From Faecalicatena faecalis (GTDB taxonomy: Bacteria; Bacillota; Clostridia; Lachnospirales; Lachnospiraceae), in the NCBI RefSeq assembly GCF_012524165.2, contig NZ_JABACJ020000004.1, forward strand, positions 1 through 64,000: a DNA stretch of 64,000 nt, given 5' to 3'. The notes beneath the pieces were generated by a model. The model saw nothing but the letters and a program-made list of their open reading frames with translations. It ran no database searches and was not told the origin of the DNA. The translations under genes were made by a program, and so were the position numbers. Positions 1 through 7,126 of this stretch are shown piece after piece (the stretch's first letter is position 1; each line of letters begins with the position of its first letter).

Positions 1-117
1 GTCTGTGTGCATATGCACAGATTTATCCATGTTCGATTCTTTTGCGACAATCGACGCAGTTGTTGTCTTTCCTGTTCCCGGCGAACCTGTAATCACAATA
101 ATTCTTCCTTGATTCAT
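1..117 (-). CDS. P-loop AAA-type ATPase/kinase, N-terminal fragment (runs off the left edge)
   Basis: The minus-strand frame starts at the ATG at 117-115, preceded by a GAGGGAG ribosome site. It reads 39 residues to the window edge. Residues about 6-18 form a hydrophobic strand followed by GSPGTGKTT, a Walker A loop typical of small AAA_33/zeta-type kinases. The gene is probably co-oriented with the aminoglycoside nucleotidyltransferase upstream of it and so part of the cargo. The substrate cannot be told from the visible part: it may be a small-molecule or antibiotic kinase, or a general nucleotide-binding protein. Confidence 0.75.
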   Translation of the reverse strand, partial: MNQGRIIVITGSPGTGKTTTASIVAKESNMDKSVHMHTD

Positions 118-193
118 CTACATTCTCCCTCGCAATTCAGATTTACCGCTCTCTTTCTGGTTTTGGAGCGTTTCTTCTCTCAAGATTGAAATG

Positions 194-279
194 GGCGGGA
201 AGCCATTTTAGGGCTTTCCCGCCTTGATTGCCCATCAGCAAAGACGGGCGGGACTGTCAACGGCGGCGCATTTATGCGC
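194..279. other. Two GC-rich hairpins between cargo genes
   Basis: The 200-base gap between the P-loop gene and the nucleotidyltransferase gene holds two stem-loops. One pairs 194-204 with 212-223 (GGCGGGAAGCC against GGCTTTCCCGCC, one bulge). The other is a 7-bp perfect stem at 264-279 (GGCGCAT, TT, ATGCGCC). Neither is followed by a clear T-run on the minus strand, so intrinsic termination is doubtful. They may act as leader or mRNA-stabilising structures for the P-loop gene. Confidence 0.4.
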
Positions 280-316
280 CGTTCATCTTGACCGTTGATT
301 GGCCCCGCTAACTTTG

Positions 317-1093
317 CTACTCTGTTCTAAGTAATTCCTCAATTTGTTTTTTCATATATTCTACAAGTGCCATCGCTTCCTTTTCTACTGTCTCCCATTC
401 ATCAGACAAATTTCCCAAATAAGCTTCCTTTGCCGTTGTTAGCAGGGGGGGGAATCTCTCCGGCAATTTTAAAATTACCCATTTTGCGGCAACATCTTTT
501 GTCGTGATTTCTTCTGTTACTAAAGTAAACCACATTCGTGATAAGGTTAATAACACATTTCTTTCATCACCCTTAAAGCTGGAAATCAAACCAGGTAAAG
601 AAAACCGAATTGCTTTTTTAATTTCGTGAAATGGGATAGCGGGAATAAGCTCTTTGCTTTCCGCCCCCTTCAAAGTTATGCTATTTTTTCTTGCTTGCCA
701 TAATAAAATCATTATATCTGGGTCATTGCAGGCTTGCGGATATTCTCCTGCTTCCATCTCTCCCCTTAGCCATTCACCATACATATACTGACATTTTGGC
801 GGAAATTGCAACGGAACAATATCAGATTGATTGATAATAGTTACCTCTAAAGGTCTTTTTTCAATACAGCCTACGGAGCCAGAAATTTTCAATAATTGCT
901 TTGTTAGATCTGCTCTGATTGAATTACTCAATTCTTGTTTAGTAATTATCAGTATATCTATATCACTATCTGGACGCAGCCCATTCATTGTTGCTGAACC
1001 ATATAAATATATCCCCAATATTTGACCTTGTAATATGGTTTCTGCTATTGAAATAACTTGATTTACTTGTTGTGGAAATTCATTTATATTCAT
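317..1093 (-). CDS. ANT(9)/ANT(3'')-like aminoglycoside (spectinomycin/streptomycin) nucleotidyltransferase
   Basis: This 258-residue cytoplasmic enzyme would inactivate spectinomycin, and perhaps streptomycin, by transferring AMP from ATP. Residues about 25-50 hold the nucleotidyltransferase core: GIYLYGSA followed by the metal-binding pair in DSDIDILI. The stretches PLEVTII, YGEWLRG, QARKNSI, KGDERNVLLTL and TKDVAAKW match the block order of the Aad9/AadA family, and the length equals that of ANT(9) enzymes. The ATG at 1093 has a good AGGAG site. The gene lies downstream of the nucleoside phosphorylase with a 24-base gap, so the two are probably co-transcribed. Whether ANT(9) or ANT(3'') specificity applies is not settled; ANT(9)-like is favoured. 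Confidence 0.88.
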   Translation of the reverse strand: MNINEFPQQVNQVISIAETILQGQILGIYLYGSATMNGLRPDSDIDILIITKQELSNSIRADLTKQLLKISGSVGCIEKRPLEVTIINQSDIVPLQFPPKCQYMYGEWLRGEMEAGEYPQACNDPDIMILLWQARKNSITLKGAESKELIPAIPFHEIKKAIRFSLPGLISSFKGDERNVLLTLSRMWFTLVTEEITTKDVAAKWVILKLPERFPPLLTTAKEAYLGNLSDEWETVEKEAMALVEYMKKQIEELLRTE

Positions 1094-1117
1094 TGTAACT
1101 CCTATATGTATTTATTT

Positions 1118-1888
1118 TTACTCCTCAACAACTGATAAAACAGCGTCTAAGGCTAATTCTAAGGCTATGGATATACTTGTTTTTCCCCATTCTCTTTCTT
1201 GGTATTTATGAGGGTCTGCAAGAGTATCGGCTGAAAAAAGCAGCATAGCCCATGTAACTTTTCTAAATTTTGCACACGCCGCCAATGCGGAACATTCCAT
1301 TTCTACTACTTGACATCCCTCTTCTTTCCGATACTGAACCATTTCTACTGTTTCTCGATAAAAACCGTCTGTTGTCCATGTTTTAACTTCCCAATATGGT
1401 ATATTCTTTTGGCTTAAAGCAGATTCAATCGCATTTATACCAGCCTTTGAAATCTCTACTTCTCGGGAGGGAGGAAGATAATGGTAAGATGTTCCCTCAT
1501 CTCTCAATGCAGAAACAGGTATCAAAAATCTATTTTCCGGGATGTCTTCCAATACGCCGCAGGAGCCGACGGAAATAATCTTTGTTACACCCCCTGCAAT
1601 TAAATATTCTAAAACTTGGACGGCAGCAGCACTTCCCACAGGAGCCGGACATAGACATATTTTCTCCTGATTATAAAGACATTCATAAATAGGATATCGT
1701 CTTGTTGCACTTTCAAATTCATCTATCTGTATTCCATCATGGGTATGTGCATAATTTTCAACCTCGTCTCCTAAAAAAGCAAACACTGCTTTTGCAGGAA
1801 AACATTTTTTCCCATTTCCCGGCTGAAAAACAGCTTTTGATGCGGTATCGTACTCTAAAACAGGGTAGTCATGCTTTACTAATGGCAT
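1118..1888 (-). CDS. Nucleoside phosphorylase family protein
   Basis: This is a 256-residue PNP/UDP-phosphorylase superfamily member. Enzymes of this family cleave the N-glycosidic bond of purine or pyrimidine nucleosides with phosphate. Supporting motifs are the phosphate/ribose-binding GSCG near residue 108, the VVEMECSALAA stretch near residue 192 (the MEXE-type ribose contact) and SADTLADPHKY near residue 220. It lies 24 bases upstream of the nucleotidyltransferase on the same strand. Its ATG is preceded only by a weak GAG element. Its role in a resistance cargo is unclear: nucleoside salvage, or action on a nucleoside-like drug, are both inference. Substrate specificity cannot be assigned. 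Confidence 0.82.
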   Translation of the reverse strand: MPLVKHDYPVLEYDTASKAVFQPGNGKKCFPAKAVFAFLGDEVENYAHTHDGIQIDEFESATRRYPIYECLYNQEKICLCPAPVGSAAAVQVLEYLIAGGVTKIISVGSCGVLEDIPENRFLIPVSALRDEGTSYHYLPPSREVEISKAGINAIESALSQKNIPYWEVKTWTTDGFYRETVEMVQYRKEEGCQVVEMECSALAACAKFRKVTWAMLLFSADTLADPHKYQEREWGKTSISIALELALDAVLSVVEE

Positions 1889-1912
1889 ATTATTATCTCG
1901 AATAACAGGCTA

Positions 1913-2710
1913 TTATTCTATTCCTTTCATCATCTTTTTTGCCAACTGCTTGAACAGGTCGGCAGTTTCTTCATCCATCGGCGTAAGCTGTCCGATCTGT
2001 CCGGCAACCATCGCCGCTACATCGTCAATGGAAAGTGGTTTTTGTTTCTGTTCCGCCAGTGCGTCCCGCATGGCTTGGAACATAGCGGCGGTCACAGCTT
2101 CTCCCGGCTGTTCCCCGTTGTCAATGTCTTTCTTAATGTCCCGCAGGATAGCCAGGAACACATTTTTGATTTTTTCAATCTCCGCTTCATGTTCCCCTAT
2201 CTTTTGGGCGTTCAAAAGCTGTAAATCCTGCTTCGCTTCTGCCCGGTGTTCCGGGTGTTCTTTCATCAGGTCGGACAGGGAAGCCGTTGCCATCTCGATA
2301 AGCTGGTTTCTTGCTGTTATGCCCTTTGCCGCCGTATCCTGAAAATAAATCCGTATCAAATCTATCAGCTTAGGAAAATTCCTGTGTTCCAACAGGCGGT
2401 TGAGGATTTGCACATCAACAGCACCCGTCACAAGCCCCCTCACGGCTCCCTCGGACAAGCCTAATTCAGAAATATCGTAGCTTTTACGAACGCTCACGGT
2501 AGACAAGCCCAGTATGTAGTCTGTCGATACCTTAAATTCCTTTGCCACACCTATGAGAATATCACTGCTGACCGTTCTTGTTTCGCCGCTGACAATGCGG
2601 CTCAACTGGGAAGCGGAAACGCCTATCTTCTCCGCAAGTTCCTTTTGTGTGATGTGGTTCCCGTTGCATAAATCGGAAATCCGCTGTCCGGGCGTTCCGG
2701 GTAAAGCCAT
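1913..2710 (-). CDS. XRE-family transcriptional repressor of the mobile element
   Basis: A 265-residue regulator. Residues about 8-70 form a Cro/CI-type helix-turn-helix (ITQKELAEKIGVSASQLSRI, then DILIGVAKEFKVSTDYILG). A long helical C-terminal part rich in charged residues probably mediates dimerisation. The start chosen is the ATG at 2710, because AGGAGG sits 9 bases upstream of it; an in-frame ATG at 2731 has no such site. The gene has its own promoter overlapped by half-sites of an inverted repeat, which suggests autoregulation. It probably controls the divergent mobilization genes and the cargo behind it. Confidence 0.85.
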   Translation of the reverse strand: MALPGTPGQRISDLCNGNHITQKELAEKIGVSASQLSRIVSGETRTVSSDILIGVAKEFKVSTDYILGLSTVSVRKSYDISELGLSEGAVRGLVTGAVDVQILNRLLEHRNFPKLIDLIRIYFQDTAAKGITARNQLIEMATASLSDLMKEHPEHRAEAKQDLQLLNAQKIGEHEAEIEKIKNVFLAILRDIKKDIDNGEQPGEAVTAAMFQAMRDALAEQKQKPLSIDDVAAMVAGQIGQLTPMDEETADLFKQLAKKMMKGIE

Positions 2711-2737
2711 AGATACGCACCTCCTCCGCATACTTCC

Positions 2738-2765
2738 ATTATACAGAATGATTGCAAAAATGCAA
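2738..2765 (-). promoter_or_regulatory. Promoter of the XRE repressor gene
   Basis: Read on the minus strand, a perfect -10 TATAAT (2743-2738) lies 16 bases from a -35-like TTGCAT (2765-2760). Transcription would begin about 20 bases upstream of the start codon at 2710. The -35 hexamer lies inside an AAAATGCAAT half-site that recurs in the neighbouring inverted repeat. Confidence 0.6.
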
Positions 2766-2825
2766 TGTCCAAAGTGTAAACTTCATCAAAATGCAATTCT
2801 CGCAATATTCCGGGAATTGCATTTT
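2756..2825. promoter_or_regulatory. Candidate XRE operator: AAAATGCAATTC half-sites
   Basis: A perfect 12-bp inverted repeat AAAATGCAATTC (2788-2799) and GAATTGCATTTT (2814-2825) is separated by 14 bases. A third half-site, AAAAATGCAAT, lies at 2756-2766 over the repressor -35. The set lies between the repressor gene and the plus-strand mobilization genes and would suit a dimeric XRE protein. The rest of the 338-base gap (2826-3048) shows no gene I can support. Confidence 0.5.
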
Positions 2826-3048
2826 TTTCGTGTAGACTTAGGGTAGTTCATCGATGGACGGCACCTTGAAAACAGAATGACCGTCCGAAAAGGAATACCC
2901 CGGCTGGGGAAGCACCGCAAGGAGTCGGACTTCGGGACAAAATGTCCCGAAGTTGCGAGGAGCGTGCCAACGCCGGAACACGCCGCAGGAATGGGGCAGG
3001 AAACCTTTTCGGGGAGAACGGCAACGGAAAGCAAAATGGAGGGAACGC

Positions 3049-3462
3049 ATGAGAGATAACCCCTATAAAGACTTGCCGCCGCTGGAACGCAGGCCGGACG
3101 GTTCCCTTTACCGCATGACCCCGGCGCAGAGAAAACAGGCGGCCAGCCTGATACGCCGGGAGTGCTGTTGCTGTGAGGACGGCAACTGCATTGTCCTTGA
3201 CGATGGGGACACCTGCACCTGTCCGCAGACGATTTCTTTCTCGGTCTGCTGTAAGTGGTTCCGCTGGGCGGTCTTGCCGCTGGACGGGACGCTGGAAGCG
3301 GAGATTTTCCGGGATAAGGACTTGAAACGCTGTGAGGTCTGCGGCGGTGTGTTCGTCCCCAAATCCAACCGGGCAAAATACTGCCCCGGCTGTGCCGCCA
3401 GAGTTCACAGGCGGCAGAAAACAGAAAGTGAACGGAAAAGGAGGTCTGCTGTGGACAGTTAG
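3049..3462 (+). CDS. Cysteine-rich VLP-domain protein of mobilizable elements
   Basis: A 137-residue protein with about 16 cysteines, many in CxxC-like pairs: ECCCCEDGNC near residues 38-47, CTCP, CCKW, CEVCGG and the CPGCAARVHRRQ end. This fits the Cys_rich_VLP family (named for its VLP motif; VLPLDG is visible here) found beside Mob genes in Tn4555/Tn4451-like elements. The ATG at 3049 follows GGAGGG and is preferred to an in-frame ATG at 2953. A zinc-binding role is likely; no enzymatic function is known to me. It leads a rightward series with repA and mob. Confidence 0.75.
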   Translation: MRDNPYKDLPPLERRPDGSLYRMTPAQRKQAASLIRRECCCCEDGNCIVLDDGDTCTCPQTISFSVCCKWFRWAVLPLDGTLEAEIFRDKDLKRCEVCGGVFVPKSNRAKYCPGCAARVHRRQKTESERKRRSAVDS

Positions 3463-3573
3463 GAGCGAAAAAAGCCTTGATTTATCAGGCTTCGCAAGCC
3501 CCAAACCGGGGCTGGTGGTATAAAGTATCGCCCGCCCCGGAAAACGGGCTTCTAACCGTCCACAAAACGCACT

Positions 3574-3969
3574 ATGACAAATACCATCTATATCCATCAG
3601 CCGGAAAAGGCGTTCAGCTTCACCCGGCTCCCGAATTTCCTCTTTGAAGCCCCCACATTCAAGCCCTTGTCCAACGAGGCAAAGGTTCTGTACGCCTTTA
3701 TCCTGCGCCGGACAGAGTTATCCCGCAAGAATGGGTGGGCGGATGATTGCGGACGGATTTATCTGTACTATCCCATCTGCGAGGTGGTTGACCTGCTCCA
3801 CTGTGGGCGGCAGAAAGCGGTAAACACCCTGCGGGAACTGCAATACGCCGGGCTGGTGGAGATCCAGAAGCAGGGCTGTGGAAAACCCAACCGCATTTTC
3901 CCAAAATCCTATGAAGCGGTTCCAAACACCGACTTCAAGAAATCCGGTTCTGGTACGCCGGAGGGCTGA
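3574..3969 (+). CDS. RepA_N-type replication initiator, apparently C-terminally truncated
   Basis: This 131-residue protein has the start characteristic of the RepA_N domain: FSFTRLPNFLF near residues 15-25, then PLSNEAKVLYAFILRR and a winged-helix block (IYLYYPICEVVDLLHCGRQK). The family's long second half, present in full-length initiators of 250 residues or more, is absent. Translation stops at 3967. The same frame has another stop at 3982 and then 47 open codons to a stop at 4126, which looks like eroded coding sequence. It may be a functional short initiator or a relic. No obvious ribosome site precedes the ATG. Confidence 0.7.
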   Translation: MTNTIYIHQPEKAFSFTRLPNFLFEAPTFKPLSNEAKVLYAFILRRTELSRKNGWADDCGRIYLYYPICEVVDLLHCGRQKAVNTLRELQYAGLVEIQKQGCGKPNRIFPKSYEAVPNTDFKKSGSGTPEG

Positions 3970-4152
3970 AAACCGTACTTATGAAGTGAGGAAATCACTC
4001 CCCGGAAGTACGAAAACCGGACGGTATATAGAAATACAAAGATTAAAAAGATTTATTTATATTCTATCCATTCCAATCCTATCCGAGCTAATTTCTGCGG
4101 GATTTTCCCTGTGGAAAACCCCGGATAGGAAAGGAATGGGGAAAGGAGCAGA

Positions 4153-5097
4153 ATGGCACAACACGCAATTTTGCGGTTTGAGAAGCACAAGGGCAACCCG
4201 GCAAGGCCGCTGGAAGCCCATCACGAAAGACAGAAAGAACAATACGCCAGCAACCCCGACATTGACACAAGCCGGAGCAAGTACAACTTTCATATCGTCA
4301 AGCCAGAGGGCAGGTACTATCATTTCATTCAAAACCGCATTGAACAGGCCGGGTGCCGAACCCGCAAGGACAGCACACGGTTTGTCGATACGCTGGTAAC
4401 TGCCAGCCCGGAGTTTTTCAAGGGGAAATCCCCAAAGGAGATACAGGCGTTTTTCCAGAGGGCGGCGGACTTCCTCATTGGCCGGGTAGGACGGGAAAAT
4501 ATCGTGTCGGCGGTGGTACACATGGACGAGAAAACGCCCCACCTGCATTTGACCTTTGTTCCGCTGACAAAGGACAACCGCCTGTGTGCAAAGGAGATTA
4601 TCGGCAACCGGGCAAACCTGACGAAGTGGCAGGACGATTTTCACGCCTATATGGTGGAGAAATATCCTGACTTGGAGCGTGGGGAGAGCGCCAGCAGGAC
4701 AGGCCGGAAGCATATCCCCACCCGGCTTTTCAAACAGGCGGTTTCCCTCTCCCGGCAGGCAAGAGCCATTGAAGCCACACTGGACGGCATTAACCCGCTG
4801 AACGCCGGAAAGAAAAAAGAGGAAGCCCTCTCCATGCTGAAAAAGTGGTTCCCGCAGATGGAGAATTTCTCCGGGCAGTTGAAAAAGTACAAGGTCACAA
4901 TCAATGACCTGCTGGCGGAGAATGAGAAGTTGGAAGCAAGGGCAAAGGCCAGCGAAAAAGGAAAGATGAAAGATACGATGGAACGGGCAAAGCTGAAAAG
5001 CGAACTGGACAATTTACAGCGGCTGGTTGACCGTATCCCGCCGGATATACTGGCGGAACTGAAACGTCAGCAGCGGCACACGGTAAAGGAAAGGTGA
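4153..5097 (+). CDS. MobA/MobL-like relaxase (MobV/Pre family)
   Basis: A 314-residue DNA relaxase that would nick oriT and pilot the element strand when a helper conjugation system is present. The signature HMDEKTPHLHL near residues 118-128 is the HxDExxPHxH metal-binding/catalytic motif of Pre/Mob enzymes. An N-terminal SKYNFHIV block and a Lys/Glu-rich coiled-coil tail (about residues 230-305) also fit. An AAAGGAG site precedes the ATG. It corresponds to TnpZ of Tn4451. An oriT is expected just upstream, but I could not pick one out. Confidence 0.88.
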   Translation: MAQHAILRFEKHKGNPARPLEAHHERQKEQYASNPDIDTSRSKYNFHIVKPEGRYYHFIQNRIEQAGCRTRKDSTRFVDTLVTASPEFFKGKSPKEIQAFFQRAADFLIGRVGRENIVSAVVHMDEKTPHLHLTFVPLTKDNRLCAKEIIGNRANLTKWQDDFHAYMVEKYPDLERGESASRTGRKHIPTRLFKQAVSLSRQARAIEATLDGINPLNAGKKKEEALSMLKKWFPQMENFSGQLKKYKVTINDLLAENEKLEARAKASEKGKMKDTMERAKLKSELDNLQRLVDRIPPDILAELKRQQRHTVKER

Positions 5098-5169
5098 TAG
5101 ATATAAGCAGAAATTTTCGCCGCCTCTGTGCGGCATTGTACCTTGAAAACTGAATATGGAGGACACTGG

Positions 5170-5364
5170 ATGGCAAAAAGTGAAAGCGATATTTTTACAC
5201 CCCGAACAGGGCAGGTTATACAAGCAGAGAACGGCACGCAGTATTTTGTATGTGGGAACAACCGTATAAAAATCTCCGAACACTTCGCCGCAGGCGGGAA
5301 GCCCCTCGGTGATCTGATTGTAGATGTGGTGCGGCATACCGCAGAAAAAGCCGCTTCAACCTGA
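5170..5364 (+). CDS. tnpW: TnpW-like small transposon protein
   Basis: A 64-residue protein starting at the ATG at 5170, 8 bases after a GGAGGAC site. The sequence IFTPRTGQVI followed by a short beta-type stretch and KISEHFAAGGKPLGDLI resembles the TnpW family encoded between mob and recombinase genes in Tn4451-like elements. The family has no established biochemical role. Its position between the relaxase and the recombinase supports the call. Confidence 0.72.
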   Translation: MAKSESDIFTPRTGQVIQAENGTQYFVCGNNRIKISEHFAAGGKPLGDLIVDVVRHTAEKAAST

Positions 5365-5374
5365 TAGCCCATCA

Positions 5375-5435
5375 TTGATAACACGCCCACGCTTATGATA
5401 TAATTGCCATAGAGCAAAAGTATTGTAAGCGTGGG
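5375..5435 (+). promoter_or_regulatory. Recombinase promoter framed by a 10-bp inverted repeat
   Basis: The -35 TTGATA (5375-5380) and a perfect extended -10 (TGA then TATAAT, 5399-5404) are separated by 18 bases. The inverted repeat CCCACGCTTA (5386-5395) and TAAGCGTGGG (5426-5435) brackets the -10 and the likely start point. A protein bound to this repeat would block the promoter, so it is probably an operator. Only the right arm would lie in the transcript, so a hairpin attenuator is unlikely. Confidence 0.6.
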
Positions 5436-5463
5436 TTGTTTCTTTAGAAGGAGGATTTTTACG

Positions 5464-7086
5464 GTGAAACAACCTTACAATACTACGATTTACAACACGG
5501 CGCTTTATATGAGATTGAGCCGGGACGATGAACTGCAAGGAGAAAGCGGGAGTATTCAGACACAACGCATGATGCTCCGGCAATATGCCGCCGAGCATGG
5601 CCTGAATGTCATAGATGAATATATCGACGATGGATGGTCTGGAACGAACTTTGACAGGCCGGATTTTCAGAGAATGATTGATGACATTGAGGACGGGAAA
5701 ATCAACTGCGTTGTTACGAAGGATTTATCCCGCTTAGGCAGAAACTACATTCTGACCGGCCAGTACACGGAAATCTACTTTCCCAGCAAAGGCGTCCGCT
5801 ATATCGCTGTCAATGACAATGTGGACACCATCAACGGAGAGAATGAGCTTGCCCCATTCCTCAACATTCTGAATGAAATGCACGCCCGCCAGACCAGCAA
5901 AAAGGTAAAGGCGGCCATGCGGACACGGTTCGCAAATGGCGCACACTATGGAGCCTATGCTCCGCTTGGCTATGTCAAAGACCCAGATAAGAAAGGCCAT
6001 CTTCTGATTGACCCGGAAACAAGGTGGATTATCGAAAAGATTTTTGACCTTGCCGTTCATGGCCGGGGAGCCGCCAGCATTACACGGATTTTGGTCGAAG
6101 AAAAAGTACCTACTCCCGGCTGGCTGAATTTCCAGAGATACGGCACTTTCGCAAATATCTATGCCGGAGCGCCGGAGGAAAAAGCCTATGCGTGGACGAT
6201 AGCGCAGGTGAAAAGTATTCTGAAAGAGGAAACCTATATCGGACACAGCGTCCACAATAAGCAGACCAACATTTCATTCAAAAACAAGAAGAAAGTACGC
6301 AAGCCAAAAGAGGAATGGTATCGTGTGGAGAACACCCACGAAGCGATTATTTCCGAAGATGTGTTCCGTCAAGTACAGGAGCAGATTTGCAACAGGCGCA
6401 GACGGCAGAAGAACGGCACAACACAGATATTTTCCGGGCTGGTAAAATGTGCGGACTGCGGCTGGTCGCTGGCCTATGGTATGAACAGCCAGAACAAAAA
6501 TCCCTATGCCCACTACCATTGTAGCAAGTACGGGCAAGGATTGCACCAGTGTTCCATGCACTATATCCGCTATGATGTGCTTTACGCCTATGTCCTTTCC
6601 CGTCTGCAATACTGGTCTGTGCTGGCACAGCAGGATGGGGACAAACTTCTGAAACGGCTACTTAACGCCAGCGACAAGGAACGCAATACTGCAAGGAAGC
6701 GGCAGACAGCCGAACTGAAAAAGGCGGAAAAGCGCAAAGCAGAAGTAGACACCCTGTTTGCAAAAATGTATGAGGACTGGTCTGCCGGACGCATTACAGA
6801 ATACAATTTCAATATGCTGTCCGAAAAGTATCAGGGCGAACAGCGAGAATTGGACGTAAAAATTGAACGGCTTCACGAAGCGATGGAGACCGCCGCCCAG
6901 ACAGCGGTTGACGCTGAAAAGTGGATAGGTCTGATGAAACAGTATGTCAATCCCACAGAATTGACGGCTGAACTTCTGAATACGCTGATTGAAAAAATCC
7001 TTGTCCATGAAGCGGTCAAAAGTGAGGACGGAAGCCGGGAACAGGAAGTGGAAATCTTCTACCGCTTTATCGGCAAAATCGAATGA
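5464..7086 (+). CDS. Large serine recombinase (integrase/excisionase of the element)
   Basis: A 540-residue site-specific recombinase. The resolvase catalytic domain begins at ALYMRLSRDD, with the nucleophilic serine, and continues through SIQTQR, DDGWSGTNFDRPDF and TKDLSRLGRNY. The Recombinase domain follows (GYVKD, TRWIIEKIFDL, TYIGHSVHNKQ), then a zinc ribbon (CADCGWSL with later CSKYGQGLHQCSMHYI), a coiled coil and a DUF4368-like C-terminus. The start is GTG at 5464 behind AAGGAGG; an upstream in-frame ATG at 5431 lacks a site. It is shorter than the 707-residue TnpX but has the same plan. It lies about 35 bases from the chromosomal junction. Confidence 0.93.
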   Translation: MKQPYNTTIYNTALYMRLSRDDELQGESGSIQTQRMMLRQYAAEHGLNVIDEYIDDGWSGTNFDRPDFQRMIDDIEDGKINCVVTKDLSRLGRNYILTGQYTEIYFPSKGVRYIAVNDNVDTINGENELAPFLNILNEMHARQTSKKVKAAMRTRFANGAHYGAYAPLGYVKDPDKKGHLLIDPETRWIIEKIFDLAVHGRGAASITRILVEEKVPTPGWLNFQRYGTFANIYAGAPEEKAYAWTIAQVKSILKEETYIGHSVHNKQTNISFKNKKKVRKPKEEWYRVENTHEAIISEDVFRQVQEQICNRRRRQKNGTTQIFSGLVKCADCGWSLAYGMNSQNKNPYAHYHCSKYGQGLHQCSMHYIRYDVLYAYVLSRLQYWSVLAQQDGDKLLKRLLNASDKERNTARKRQTAELKKAEKRKAEVDTLFAKMYEDWSAGRITEYNFNMLSEKYQGEQRELDVKIERLHEAMETAAQTAVDAEKWIGLMKQYVNPTELTAELLNTLIEKILVHEAVKSEDGSREQEVEIFYRFIGKIE

Positions 7087-7126
7087 CACATCTTGAGATA
7101 CCCAACAATATCTTTAACTAAGGGAA
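7087..7126. other. Right junction (attachment site) of the element
   Basis: After the recombinase stop the sequence is non-coding until about 7120, then reads E-T-G-L-S-Y-P-D-I, the usual residues after the recognition helix Trp of XRE/TPR regulators. In the intact family a TGG codon precedes GAA; here the codon is AGG, with a stop (TAA) four codons further upstream at 7115-7117. This places the crossover at or next to the GGGA at 7122-7125. TnpX-type enzymes recombine at GA dinucleotides, and GA is present at 7124-7125. Confidence 0.55.

Larger units (their letters stand above)
1..7123. mobile_element. Right part of a Tn4451-like integrative mobilizable element with resistance cargo
   Basis: The interval holds a MobV relaxase, a RepA_N-type fragment, a cysteine-rich VLP protein, a TnpW-like small protein and a large serine recombinase at the extreme right end. 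This is the usual toolkit of Tn4451/Tn4453-type elements. The cargo lies at the left: P-loop kinase, aminoglycoside nucleotidyltransferase, nucleoside phosphorylase and XRE repressor, all on the minus strand. Base composition is richer in GC than the chromosome to the right. The right boundary is inferred at about 7120-7125, where the sequence switches to an XRE/TPR regulator reading frame without its 5' end. The left boundary is not in the window. Confidence 0.8.

Noticed and set aside
2848..3597. A 249-codon open frame on the minus strand
   Set aside because: It lies opposite the cysteine-rich VLP gene and the promoter region, has no ribosome site, and its protein is low-complexity Pro/Arg/Phe without family features.
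3878..4399. A 173-codon plus-strand frame bridging repA and the relaxase
   Set aside because: It overlaps the start of the well-supported relaxase in another frame and is best explained as a shadow, possibly helped by erosion of repA.
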